From positions 1 through 61,845 of the forward strand of contig JAFRPF010000028.1 of the NCBI GenBank assembly GCA_017429285.1: 61,845 nucleotides of DNA. The letters are read 5' to 3'. The translations under genes and the position numbers were made by a program. The stretch comes from Bacilli bacterium (GTDB lineage: Bacteria > Bacillota_I > Bacilli_A > RFN20 > CAG-826). Positions 52,415 to 60,405 of the stretch are shown in pieces; the first letter of the stretch is position 1; each line of letters starts with the position of its first letter. The notes beneath the pieces are model-generated. The model searched no databases, was not told the origin of the DNA, and saw only the letters and a list, made by a program, of their open reading frames with translations.

Positions 52415-52684
52415 ATGCCAAAGGTGGAGATACAGCAGTCGACCACGGCGCACTCGTAAGGGGTGAAGACTTATAGTCATTACGCGATGCAGGGGGAAGC
52501 CAATAGAAGACCTCTAACGTTCCAGTCGCTTCCTTAATTAGGCTGGCCTGCTTGGCATTATCAAAGGTGGAAAGTCGTTGTGCGACCACGGCGCATTTCT
52601 TAGGAAATGGATGTCGGCGATTCAGGATTCAGCGCCCTGTTTGATAAATAATAACGTCTCATTTGTGATGAGATGTTTTCTTTT
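52415..52684 (+). ncRNA. Structured RNA B, two tandem modules of the same family
   Basis: Module B1: closing helix ATGCCAA (52415-52421) with TTGGCAT (52552-52558); GTGG/CCAC at 52424-52446; hairpin CACTC-GTAAG-GGGTG; an extra branched insertion with GGAAGC/GCTTCC and GCAGG/CCTGC. Module B2: TTATCAA (52558-52564) with TTGATAA (52641-52647); GTGG/CCAC; GGCGC/GCGCC; CATTTC-TTAG-GAAATG. All modules keep AAAGGTGG, CGACCACG, CGCA and GCGATKCAGG. Terminator CGTCTCAT-TTGTG-ATGAGATG and T-run at 52655-52684. About 270 bases with its own promoter. Confidence 0.75.
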
Positions 52685-52720
52685 GTGCTTTTTTGCTATC
52701 ATATTCATATAGAAAAAGAA

Positions 52721-52760
52721 ACCAAAAATTGGATTGATGCAATATATCAGTCCTTTTTTA
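52721..52760 (+). repeat. Dispersed terminator repeat, copy 4
   Basis: ACCAAAAATTGGATTGATGC with hairpin GGATTGAT/ATCAGTCC and TTTTTTA. Shorter 5' part than the other copies. Also works on the minus strand for the hxlR-type gene. Confidence 0.75.
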
Positions 52761-52773
52761 CTTAACTAGAAAC

Positions 52774-53094
52774 TTATAATGATTTGTAATAATTACCAAA
52801 TACTTCCATTGAATCAATAATTGGCATTAGTTCTTTGCCTAATTCACTAAGAGAATATTCAACGTGTGGAGGGTTAGTTTTGTAGTCATTTCTAATAACT
52901 AGTCCATCATCAATCATTTCTCTTAGGGAGCTCGTTAAAACTTTTTGAGAAACCCCTTCTAAAGATCTTTGAAACTCATTGAATCTCCATGGCCTAGTTC
53001 TTAGGTTCCTAATTATTAAGATTTTCCATTTAGAACCAATTAAAGAAACAGTAGTGGCTACTGGGCAGGTAGGTAATTCTGATTTATTTTTCAT
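52774..53094 (-). CDS. HxlR-family regulator
   Basis: 106 residues from ATG 53094: TATAAT ends exactly 6 bases before this codon on the minus strand, so a leaderless start here is preferred to GTG 53130 or ATG 53118. Signature CPVATTVSLIGSKWKILIIR with the family's redox-capable N-terminal Cys, and winged helix RFNEFQRSLEGVSQKVLTSS. HxlR proteins such as HypR and YodB respond to electrophiles or disulfide stress. Divergent from the macro domain-DUF1848-sirtuin operon, which it likely controls. Confidence 0.88.
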   Translation of the reverse strand: MKNKSELPTCPVATTVSLIGSKWKILIIRNLRTRPWRFNEFQRSLEGVSQKVLTSSLREMIDDGLVIRNDYKTNPPHVEYSLSELGKELMPIIDSMEVFGNYYKSL

Positions 53095-53105
53095 AGGTTT
53101 ATTAT

Positions 53106-53151
53106 AGTACGCATTCATTTTGTTATGCACAGTTACTTTTAAGTGCGTACT
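53106..53151. promoter_or_regulatory. Inverted repeat AGTACGCA ... TGCGTACT, probable HxlR operator
   Basis: Perfect 8-base arms at 53106-53113 and 53144-53151 (centre to centre 38 bases). One arm lies just upstream of the minus-strand TATAAT. HxlR operators commonly contain GTAC half-sites. Confidence 0.55.
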
Positions 53152-53201
53152 TTTTCACTTTTTATTGATATGCTTTAATATTGATGTCATAGGTAAACAA
53201 A

Positions 53202-53948
53202 ATGAGCGATATAAAGTGGTGCATTGATTATTTAAAAGAATATAACCATATCATAGATAAGCTTTCTTACGATTGGTCAACTTTTAGAGCGCTTTTAAAT
53301 ATTACAATGCCAGTCAATATAAGCGATGAGTTTTACCAAAAACAAGACAAAGTTTTAAAAGATATTTTATCTAGCAAAGAAATAACTGATATCTCATCTT
53401 TTCCTAATGGTATTTCTCTATATAAAGGCGACATTACTCTTATCAAAGCAGATGCGATAGTGAATGCTTGTAATTCTCAAATGCTAGGATGCTTTGTTCC
53501 TGGCCATCACTGTATCGATAACGCTATTCATTCCTTTGCGGGTCTAGAAGTAAGAAGAGACATGTTAGAAATAATGAATAAGCAAGGCCATGAAGAACCT
53601 AATGGACAAGTAAAGGTGTCTAGTTGTTACAATTTACCTGCGAAATATATATTCCATACAGTGGGGCCAATCTATTCAGGAATACATAGAGATGAAACTG
53701 ATTTAGCATGTTGCTATTATTCTTGTTTAAGAAAAGCTGATGAGATGAAACTAGAATCAATTGTGTTTTGTTCTTTATCAACAGGAATATTCGGCTTTCC
53801 GATTGAAAAAGCCTGCAGAATCGCTATTAAATGTGTAAATTCATACTTAAAGGAAGAGAACAAGAATATTAAAAAAGTCATTTTTGACGTCTTTAGTGAT
53901 AGTGACTTTGAGACATATAAAAAGAATATGAAGGAGGTAGGATTATGA
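53202..53948 (+). CDS. Macro domain protein, zinc-dependent SAV0325-like type
   Basis: 248 residues. N-terminal helical extension (about 1-70), then macro domain: ITLIKADAIVNACNSQMLGC, FVPGHHCIDNAIHSFAGLEV, SSCYNLPAKYIFHTVGP and CSLSTGIFGFPIEKA. The Cys/His cluster (NACN, GC, HHC) matches the zinc-containing macrodomains that are encoded beside class M sirtuins and remove ADP-ribose from their targets. Shine-Dalgarno AGGT. ATGA overlap with the next gene; operon with DUF1848 and a sirtuin. Confidence 0.88.
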   Translation: MSDIKWCIDYLKEYNHIIDKLSYDWSTFRALLNITMPVNISDEFYQKQDKVLKDILSSKEITDISSFPNGISLYKGDITLIKADAIVNACNSQMLGCFVPGHHCIDNAIHSFAGLEVRRDMLEIMNKQGHEEPNGQVKVSSCYNLPAKYIFHTVGPIYSGIHRDETDLACCYYSCLRKADEMKLESIVFCSLSTGIFGFPIEKACRIAIKCVNSYLKEENKNIKKVIFDVFSDSDFETYKKNMKEVGL

Positions 53949-54874
53949 TTATAAATACAGGACAAAGAACAGATATACCAGCCTTCTACTCTAAATGGTT
54001 TATGAATCGCATCAAAGAAGGATATGTTTTGGTAAGAAATCCATATTATCCAACTATTGTGACGAAGTTTTTATTAAACCCAGAAGTCGTGGATGTGATT
54101 GGCTTTTGCACAAAAAATCCGCGACCAATGTTTCCCTATCTAGATGAACTGAAAGATTTTGGTCAATTTTGGTATGTTTCCATCACTGGTTTTGATAAAG
54201 ATTTAGAACCTAATGTTCCTCCAATTGATCAAGTAATTGAAGATTTTAAATATCTATCTAACAAAGTTGGAAAGAATGCGATTGGTTGGAGATACACCCC
54301 AATCATTGTGAATAATAAATACACAAAAGAATATCATATTAAGATGTTTGAACATATTGCTTCAAAATTAGATGGCTATACCTCTTTAGTGGCATTTGGT
54401 TTTGTCGATATTTATCCAAAATTAGAAAAGAATCACCCAGAGATTAAAGATACAGATGACAACACTAAAATTGAGATAAGTAAAGCATTTATAGAAATTG
54501 CTAAAAAACATCACATGGATTTAAGACTTTGTTCTAAAGAAAAGTGGCTTGCTAGTTATGGCGTGGATATCGACGGCTGTATGAGAGTGAAAGACTATGA
54601 AAATAGTATCGACTCTAAGTTAGACATTAAACAAAAGATGGAAGCGAGAAAAAATTATTGTGCTTGTTATCTTTCTAATGACATTGGTTCATATAATTCT
54701 TGTATGCATTTATGTAAGTATTGCTATGCGAATGGAAATGAAATAACAATTAGAAAGAATTATAAAGAACATGACGATAACTCTCCTTTATTAATTGGTC
54801 ATATTAATCGAGAAGATAAGATAAGGCTTGCAAAGCAAGAATCTTATAAAAATAACACCATTACCTTATTTTGA
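53945..54874 (+). CDS. DUF1848 protein with C-terminal Cys cluster
   Basis: 309 residues. TIM-barrel-like succession of strands and helices (DIPAFYSKWFMNRIKEGYVL, VIGFCTKNPRP) and a C-terminal cluster CACYLSNDIGSYNSCMHLCK followed by YCYAN, giving at least five Cys that could bind an Fe-S cluster or zinc. This is the DUF1848 pattern; function unknown, distantly reminiscent of radical-SAM or Spl-like proteins. It is coupled to the macro domain gene by a 4-base overlap and followed at 2 bases by the sirtuin. Confidence 0.8.
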   Translation: MIINTGQRTDIPAFYSKWFMNRIKEGYVLVRNPYYPTIVTKFLLNPEVVDVIGFCTKNPRPMFPYLDELKDFGQFWYVSITGFDKDLEPNVPPIDQVIEDFKYLSNKVGKNAIGWRYTPIIVNNKYTKEYHIKMFEHIASKLDGYTSLVAFGFVDIYPKLEKNHPEIKDTDDNTKIEISKAFIEIAKKHHMDLRLCSKEKWLASYGVDIDGCMRVKDYENSIDSKLDIKQKMEARKNYCACYLSNDIGSYNSCMHLCKYCYANGNEITIRKNYKEHDDNSPLLIGHINREDKIRLAKQESYKNNTITLF

Positions 54875-54876
54875 TT

Positions 54877-55695
54877 ATGAAAGAAATTGAAACAATTAAA
54901 AAACTCATAAATGAAGCTGAGACGATAGTGATTGGTGCGGGAGCGGGTTTATCCACTGCCGCTGGATTTGAGTATGGTGGAGATTACTTTTTGGAAAACT
55001 TTTCCGATATTTACAAAAAATACGGCTATACCGATATGTATAGTGCGGGTTTTCACCCATTTTTAACTAGTGAAGAGAAGTGGGGCTATTGGTGTAGATT
55101 TATCTATTTACAGAGATATAAAGAAGGAGCAAAGCCTCTTTATAAAAAACTTTATGAAATGGTCAAGGATAAGAATTATTTTGTGATTACCACTAATGTT
55201 GATCATCAATTCCAACTCGCGGGTTTTTCTAAAGAAAGATTATTTTATACACAAGGTGACTATGGCTTATTTCAATGTTCTAAACCATGTCATAAAAAAA
55301 CATATGATAATGAAAAACAAATATTGGAAATGATTCATTCTCTTAAAGATGGCTTAATTCCCACTCACCTTATTCCTAAATGTCCAATATGTGGAGAAGA
55401 GATGAGCATGAATTTAAGAAGTGATGATACATTCGTGGAAGACGAAGGATGGCATGACGCCGCTCATAGATATGAACAATTTTTAAATGATAACAAAGAT
55501 AAAAAGATACTATTTTTAGAATTAGGAGTGGGGTGGAATACGCCTGTTATCATTAAATATCCATTTATGAGAATGACATATAGTTTAAAAGATGCTTTTT
55601 ATGTTTGTGTTAATAAAGGGTATAACCGCATTCCAGAAGAAATAAAAGATAAATCAATTGTTTTAGATGACGATATCAATGCGCTAGTGAAATAA
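54877..55695 (+). CDS. Class M sirtuin (SirTM-like)
   Basis: 272 residues from ATG 54877. NAD-binding GAGAGLSTAAGFEYGG near the N-terminus, ITTNVDHQFQLAG, and two Cys pairs for zinc (CSKPC and CPICGE). The usual catalytic His segment reads TQGDYG, which is typical of the macrodomain-linked sirtuins that act as protein ADP-ribosyltransferases rather than deacylases. The lipoate-ligase and GcvH-L genes of the classical operon are absent here; DUF1848 takes their place. Confidence 0.85.
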   Translation: MKEIETIKKLINEAETIVIGAGAGLSTAAGFEYGGDYFLENFSDIYKKYGYTDMYSAGFHPFLTSEEKWGYWCRFIYLQRYKEGAKPLYKKLYEMVKDKNYFVITTNVDHQFQLAGFSKERLFYTQGDYGLFQCSKPCHKKTYDNEKQILEMIHSLKDGLIPTHLIPKCPICGEEMSMNLRSDDTFVEDEGWHDAAHRYEQFLNDNKDKKILFLELGVGWNTPVIIKYPFMRMTYSLKDAFYVCVNKGYNRIPEEIKDKSIVLDDDINALVK

Positions 55696-55747
55696 TATGT
55701 GCTACGTAAATTTATAAGTGCTGCACTATATCATTTCTATACGTTTT

Positions 55748-55796
55748 GGCCAACTTAGTTAAATAGGATTGATACGAAAGTTTCAGTCCTTTTTCT
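55748..55796 (+). repeat. Dispersed terminator repeat, copy 5
   Basis: GGCCAACTTAGTTAAATAGG then GGATTGATAC...GTTTCAGTCC and TTTTTC. Shares GGCCAACTT with copy 1. Confidence 0.75.
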
Positions 55797-55814
55797 TTTA
55801 TTAAAAAAGTTATG

Positions 55815-55845
55815 ACCTTAAGGTTCGTTTAAGGTTCCTTTTTTA
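55815..55845 (+). terminator. Hairpin with T-run ahead of the VTC gene
   Basis: ACCTTAA-GGTTCGT-TTAAGGT then CCTTTTTT, 27 bases before the next ATG. Could be a second terminator or an attenuator. Confidence 0.5.
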
Positions 55846-55872
55846 TTATGTATTTGCAAGTAGGGGCAAAAG

Positions 55873-56637
55873 ATGGAAAAAGAAAAGATCATCAGTGTTA
55901 TGAAAAGATACGAACTTAAGTATTTACTTAACAGTGAACAACTTCGCTATTTCATGGATCAGATTAGCCATTATATGAAAGTTGACAAATATGGCTTGAC
56001 TTCTATTGCATCGATTTATTTTGATACCCCTGACTTTCGTTTAATAAATAAATCAATTGAAAAACCTAAATATAAAGAAAAATTAAGATTAAGAGGATAT
56101 GGAATAGTTGCTCCGGGTAAGCCGACCTTCTTAGAAGTAAAAAGAAAATGCGAGAATATTGTCTATAAAAGAAGAATTGCTTTAAGTGAAAAAGACGCGT
56201 TTGATTTAATCGCCACAAAAGAAGCGAAGGAAAAAACTCAGATAAGTAGAGAATTAGAAACCTTCATGGAAACATATAAGAATTTAGAGCCTAAATACAT
56301 GATTATCTATGATCGTCTTGCTTATTATCAAGATAATAGTGACTTAAGAATTACCATTGATATGAATCCTCGTTATCGTATCGATGACTTAAATCTTCAT
56401 ACATCGATGGAAGGGTTGCCTCTTATTGAGGAAGGTGGAGCAATCCTTGAAGTGAAGGTGCAACATTCCGTTCCTCTTTGGCTAAGCGCAATTCTTAGCA
56501 AAGGGAAAATATATCAAACTAGTTTTTCGAAAGTAGGTACTGCTCACAAAATAGAGATGAAAAAGAAACTATTAAACGCAATCAATAACTTAAAAATGGA
56601 AACAAAAGGAGAAATGAAACATGGGTTCATTATTTGA
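55873..56637 (+). CDS. VTC-domain protein (polyphosphate polymerase type)
   Basis: 254 residues. TTM-fold motifs of VTC: KRYELKYLL near residue 11, SIYFDTPDFRL near 45, KEKLRLRGYG near 68, FLEVKRK near 84, and KRRIAL. These basic and acidic tunnel residues bind ATP and phosphate chains in VTC4. Bacterial VTC proteins nearly always sit beside DUF4956, as here (17-base overlap). Weak Shine-Dalgarno AGGGGC. Probably makes polyphosphate or modifies the envelope. Confidence 0.88.
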   Translation: MEKEKIISVMKRYELKYLLNSEQLRYFMDQISHYMKVDKYGLTSIASIYFDTPDFRLINKSIEKPKYKEKLRLRGYGIVAPGKPTFLEVKRKCENIVYKRRIALSEKDAFDLIATKEAKEKTQISRELETFMETYKNLEPKYMIIYDRLAYYQDNSDLRITIDMNPRYRIDDLNLHTSMEGLPLIEEGGAILEVKVQHSVPLWLSAILSKGKIYQTSFSKVGTAHKIEMKKKLLNAINNLKMETKGEMKHGFII

Positions 56638-57319
56638 TTTATTATCATCATTAGACAAATATGTGGTTTGTTTAATGCTAATTGGAATAACACTAGTGAT
56701 TAGTCTAATTTACACAGTTATTATTTCATTAAAATTAAGAGCTACAAAAAGCTTCTTCGTCACTTCAATTTTGATGCCGATGATCGTCACGAGCGTCATC
56801 TCAATGGTCGCTTTATTCTTAGATGGTACTGAATCAGGCGCTGTTAGAATCGCTACTGTGGCGGTGGCATTAGGACTTATTAGATTTAGAAGCGCAAATG
56901 GGAGAGCGGAAGAAATGCTTCTTCTTTTTGGGGGAGTGGCATTTGGCTTAATTGCTGGTCTCGGTTATATCGTTATTGCTGCTATTCTTGCTCTTGTTTT
57001 AGCAGGATTATATGTCTTATTAACAAAAGTTAAAATATTCAAATTCAAAACCGTTGGTGATGAAAAATTATTAAAGATTACCATTCCGGAAGACCTTGAT
57101 TATAACGAAGCCTTCGACGCTATTCTTAAGACCTATTTAAAGAGCTATGAATTAGTGGAAATCAAAACAACAGGTATGGGAAGTTTATTTAGGCTCTCAT
57201 ATAAAGTTGAACTTTTAGTAAAAGATAGCGAAAAACAATTGATTGATGAAATCAGAATTAAAAACTCTAATCTAGAAATATCATTACTCCCATATGTGGA
57301 AAATAACAAATCTTTATAG
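56621..57319 (+). CDS. DUF4956 membrane protein
   Basis: 232 residues with four hydrophobic segments in the first 140 and a cytosolic alpha/beta C-terminal domain. The stretch VRIATVAVALGLIRFRSANG (near 85-105) is the DUF4956 hallmark. Partner of the VTC protein, overlapping it by 17 bases (Shine-Dalgarno AAAGGAG). Likely forms a membrane complex that moves or delivers the polymer. AGGAGG after its stop has no start codon, suggesting a lost downstream gene. Confidence 0.85.
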   Translation: MGSLFDLLSSLDKYVVCLMLIGITLVISLIYTVIISLKLRATKSFFVTSILMPMIVTSVISMVALFLDGTESGAVRIATVAVALGLIRFRSANGRAEEMLLLFGGVAFGLIAGLGYIVIAAILALVLAGLYVLLTKVKIFKFKTVGDEKLLKITIPEDLDYNEAFDAILKTYLKSYELVEIKTTGMGSLFRLSYKVELLVKDSEKQLIDEIRIKNSNLEISLLPYVENNKSL

Positions 57320-57345
57320 GAGGAAATAAATAAGAAAAGAATTAT

Positions 57346-57462
57346 TTATTCATCAAGTTTAACTACTAGTGCGTCATATACACTTTTAAGAAGTAATTCC
57401 ATAGTCTTATCTTGGAAGTAATCTTCTAGTTCGGTTACGTTAGTAATGAATAAAGAAATATA
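57346..57462 (-). pseudogene. Possible gene remnant in the gap before the two-component genes
   Basis: Minus strand stays open for 38 codons and reads TELEDYFQDKTMELLLKSVY then DALVVKLDE and stop, a plausible protein C-terminus with no start region. Low confidence; it could be chance. Confidence 0.2.
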
Positions 57463-57475
57463 TTAGAATACAAAT

Positions 57476-58156
57476 ATGAAACTTTTATTAGTCGAAGATA
57501 ATCCTCAATTAAATAAAGCTTTAACCACATTATTGAAGCGAAACTCATATTTAGTGGATTCCGCTTATGATGGCGAGGAAGCGCTCATGTGTTTAAAAGA
57601 ATATCAATACGATGTCATAATTCTTGATATTATGCTTCCTAAAATTGATGGTTTAGAAGTGTTAAGAAGAACAAGAAGAAATAATATTCAAACTCCGATT
57701 ATTTTATTAACTGCAAGAAGCACGATTGAAGATAAGATTACTGGCTTAGATCTAGGCGCAGATGATTATCTTCCTAAACCTTTTTCTACAGAGGAGCTAT
57801 TAGCGAGAATCCGCGCTTTAGGTAGAAGAAGGAACTCTCCTATAGAAGATAAGAAAGAAGTTACGTTTGGCGATATAGTCATAGATGAAGCTAATTATGT
57901 TGTTAAATGCGGAAATAATTCGGTTTCATTATCTAATAAGGAAATGATGATATTGTTACTTTTAGTTAATAGTGATGGAAAAATTGTTTCTTTAGATAAA
58001 ATCACAAGATCAGCGTGGGAAATTGAATCGTATTCCACGAATGAAAATGTCTGGGTTTTTATTTCTTATTTGAGAAAGAAATTAGAATCCATTGGATCGA
58101 AAACAAAAATTAAATCAATAAGGTATCAAGGATACTATTTGGAGAAAGCAAAATGA
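57476..58156 (+). CDS. OmpR/PhoB-family response regulator
   Basis: 226 residues. Receiver with acidic pair VEDN, phospho-Asp in VIILDIMLPKIDG (near residue 51) and Lys in DDYLPKPFS; winged-helix C-terminal domain (LSNKEMMILLLLVNSDGKIV, VWVFISYLRKKLE). TAGAAT ends 6 bases before the ATG (leaderless). ATGA overlap with the kinase gene. Lies behind the VTC genes and may control them. Confidence 0.95.
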   Translation: MKLLLVEDNPQLNKALTTLLKRNSYLVDSAYDGEEALMCLKEYQYDVIILDIMLPKIDGLEVLRRTRRNNIQTPIILLTARSTIEDKITGLDLGADDYLPKPFSTEELLARIRALGRRRNSPIEDKKEVTFGDIVIDEANYVVKCGNNSVSLSNKEMMILLLLVNSDGKIVSLDKITRSAWEIESYSTNENVWVFISYLRKKLESIGSKTKIKSIRYQGYYLEKAK

Positions 58157-59355
58157 TTAAAAAGTTGAAAAGAAAATTTATTTTAATATCAATGCTATCG
58201 GTCTTAATTGTTTTAGTTACGACTTTCTCCGCTATTAACATCTCCAATTATGTTTCCGTTGAGAATAATGCTACCAATGCAGTTAGCGAAGTCATTAAAC
58301 AAGGAACAGAAGATGTTCCTCCTGAACAAGGCGGACCGGCAAGAGGTGGAGTTGAATTAAGAGAAGTGCATTATTTTGTTGTCTCATTTAACCAAGATGG
58401 CTCTATTAATTCTTCTAATACTAAGCATATGTTTATTCTTAGTGAAACCGAATGCAAAGAATTAGCCACCAAAGTATTTGCTAACCAACTAACAGGCAAA
58501 AAATATAGTACTTTTCGTTTTAATAAAACTTTAAAAAATGATGGATTAACGTATGTTGGTTTTGTTGATATTAAAGAAAAACTCGAAAGCACTAATCAGT
58601 ATTTGCTTATTTCTTCGCTCATTGCTTTAGGCGCTTTCGCGGCATTCGCGGGACTAGTTATTTTAGGATCTAATATCGCCTTTAAATCCACAGAAGAAGC
58701 CTATAAAAATCAAAAGAGATTTGTTACTAATGCTTCGCATGAATTAAAGACTCCTTTAACAATTATCTCTGCAGATTTAGATTTAATTGAGATGGATAAT
58801 GGGAAGAACGAATGGAGCGAGTCAATAAGAGATCAATTAGTGCGTTTAAACGAAATGACTAATCAATTAGTGACTCTTTCAAAGCTTGAAGAAGAAGACA
58901 AAACAAGATTCCCATTTGCGGATTTCTCCATTAATGAAGTGTGCAATAAAGCGATTGATGCCTTTTCTACTAGTTTTAAAAACGAAGGTATCAAATTTTC
59001 TCATAACATTACCGGAAACATTACAATGTTTGGCAATAAATATTTAATTGATGAATTGATATATATCTTCTTAGACAATTCTCTTAAATACACAGGCGGA
59101 GAGATGAAAAGTAGTTACTTTGTTGTCTCCACTAATGCGAAAGGGAAAATTGAGTTCCGTTTTTCCAACACAATTAATAAAGATGAAGAGGTGGATACCA
59201 AACAAATTATGGATCGTTTCTACCGTTCTCCATCTAATAAAAAAGAAGGTTCTGGAGTAGGCTTATCAATTGCTAAAGAGATAATTAATCTCCACAAAGG
59301 AACGATCAGGATAGATAAAAGTGTAACTTCTATTACCTTCATCATTACGTTTTAA
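58153..59355 (+). CDS. Sensor histidine kinase
   Basis: 400 residues: membrane helix (about 10-30), extracytoplasmic sensor about 35-150 with a Pro/Gly-rich start (PPEQGGPARGG), second helix (about 155-178), HisKA with NASHELKTPLTIISADLDLI, N-box-like IFLDNSLKYTGGE and G2 box GSGVGLSIAKEIINLH. A standard partner for the OmpR-type regulator. Followed by copy 6 of the terminator repeat. Confidence 0.94.
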   Translation: MIKKLKRKFILISMLSVLIVLVTTFSAINISNYVSVENNATNAVSEVIKQGTEDVPPEQGGPARGGVELREVHYFVVSFNQDGSINSSNTKHMFILSETECKELATKVFANQLTGKKYSTFRFNKTLKNDGLTYVGFVDIKEKLESTNQYLLISSLIALGAFAAFAGLVILGSNIAFKSTEEAYKNQKRFVTNASHELKTPLTIISADLDLIEMDNGKNEWSESIRDQLVRLNEMTNQLVTLSKLEEEDKTRFPFADFSINEVCNKAIDAFSTSFKNEGIKFSHNITGNITMFGNKYLIDELIYIFLDNSLKYTGGEMKSSYFVVSTNAKGKIEFRFSNTINKDEEVDTKQIMDRFYRSPSNKKEGSGVGLSIAKEIINLHKGTIRIDKSVTSITFIITF

Positions 59356-59362
59356 GGCGTAT

Positions 59363-59408
59363 ATTAGTTAAATAGGATTGATACTATGTGTCAGTCCTTT
59401 TTATTTTT
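59363..59408 (+). repeat. Dispersed terminator repeat, copy 6
   Basis: ATTAGTTAAATAGGATTGAT, hairpin with GTGTCAGTCC and TTTTTATTTTT. Last copy in the window. Confidence 0.75.
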
Positions 59409-59444
59409 AATATTAATTAAATATGAAAAACTTTATTAAAAGAA

Positions 59445-60344
59445 TTATCTTTTGCTATTTGAATATAAATTATAAGTTTTTGAATGTTTAGCTTTACGAT
59501 ATTTAGTGGGTTGAGGGTCAATTAATATTCCATTAACTTCTTTTTTAAGAGCCTTTTGCCCATAACATAGTTTGCAAAACATCTCTAAATCGTTAAATGA
59601 ATATAATTTATGTCCACAAAACTCATATTCTTTAAACGGGTATATGACCTCTCTTGGAAAAGCTAAATTCTCTTTTTTCTCCGCCCAATCCTGGAAAGGA
59701 ATAATCACAGTTTGAGAGACATAATCAGAATGGCGATATGAATTAGCGACCGCTTTTTCATAATTTTTAAGCTTTTCTTTTAAGCGGTAAGGTTGAATTC
59801 TTAAAAAAGCATCTAAAGCGACATAATAAACCATTCTATGCTTAGCGTATTTTAATAATTTGATATGTTCTTTCTTATCTTTTGGAACACCCATAAAGGC
59901 GACGATATCGATAAATATCCCATCTCCATTTTGGCATCTATTTGGTAATGTCCAATGATAGGTTTCTTTAATATAAGAATTTTTTAGTCTTAACTTAAAA
60001 GTGGGGATTAAGACATTAAATCTTTTATTATCTTCATAGCAATCAAAAGAGAATTCTTCTTTTAAATCACTTTTAAAAGCCTCGATTAATCTTTGAATAT
60101 CGAAATAATCAATGGCCACATCGATATCATCATCCCAGGGAATGAAACCTTGATAATTATATATCCCTAAAGCACTCCCAAAAGATAAAGCGTAACCGAT
60201 ATTATATTTCCGGCAGATACGATCTAGTTCTAAAACTATTTTTAATAATAAAGGATGAATTTCTTTCACTTCATGCCGTTTATGGAAAACATCTTTACCT
60301 AAATCGTAATGATTATTATCAACGATATATTTTGAATCAGCCAT
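59445..60344 (-). CDS. LicD-family transferase
   Basis: 299 residues. Nucleotidyltransferase-fold motif ALSFGSALGIYNYQGFIPWD followed by DDIDVA, the LicD G-S and D-x-D residues, then the C-terminal region with WDDD-linked FPREVIYPF. LicD proteins attach phosphocholine or similar phospho-groups to surface polymers such as teichoic acid. On the minus strand TAAAAT ends 6 bases before the ATG (leaderless). Divergent from a Nudix gene. Confidence 0.88.
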   Translation of the reverse strand: MADSKYIVDNNHYDLGKDVFHKRHEVKEIHPLLLKIVLELDRICRKYNIGYALSFGSALGIYNYQGFIPWDDDIDVAIDYFDIQRLIEAFKSDLKEEFSFDCYEDNKRFNVLIPTFKLRLKNSYIKETYHWTLPNRCQNGDGIFIDIVAFMGVPKDKKEHIKLLKYAKHRMVYYVALDAFLRIQPYRLKEKLKNYEKAVANSYRHSDYVSQTVIIPFQDWAEKKENLAFPREVIYPFKEYEFCGHKLYSFNDLEMFCKLCYGQKALKKEVNGILIDPQPTKYRKAKHSKTYNLYSNSKR

Positions 60345-60405
60345 AGAATCATTTTACTCTAGTTTCTTTTTAAAAATATGCCTTTTCTTTGTAAAATGGA
60401 TTTAT

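Noticed and set aside
51197-52684. ToxI-type antitoxin repeats, group I intron, TnpB guide RNA, or a known riboswitch
   Set aside because: Modules are 85-145 bases, much longer than ToxI units; no intron core; no TnpB; each RNA ends in its own terminator before any downstream gene, so it is not an obvious cis leader.
53095-53130. GTG or ATG starts of the HxlR gene upstream of 53094
   Set aside because: They would lie within or before the promoter; TATAAT ends 6 bases before ATG 53094, matching the leaderless pattern of other genes.
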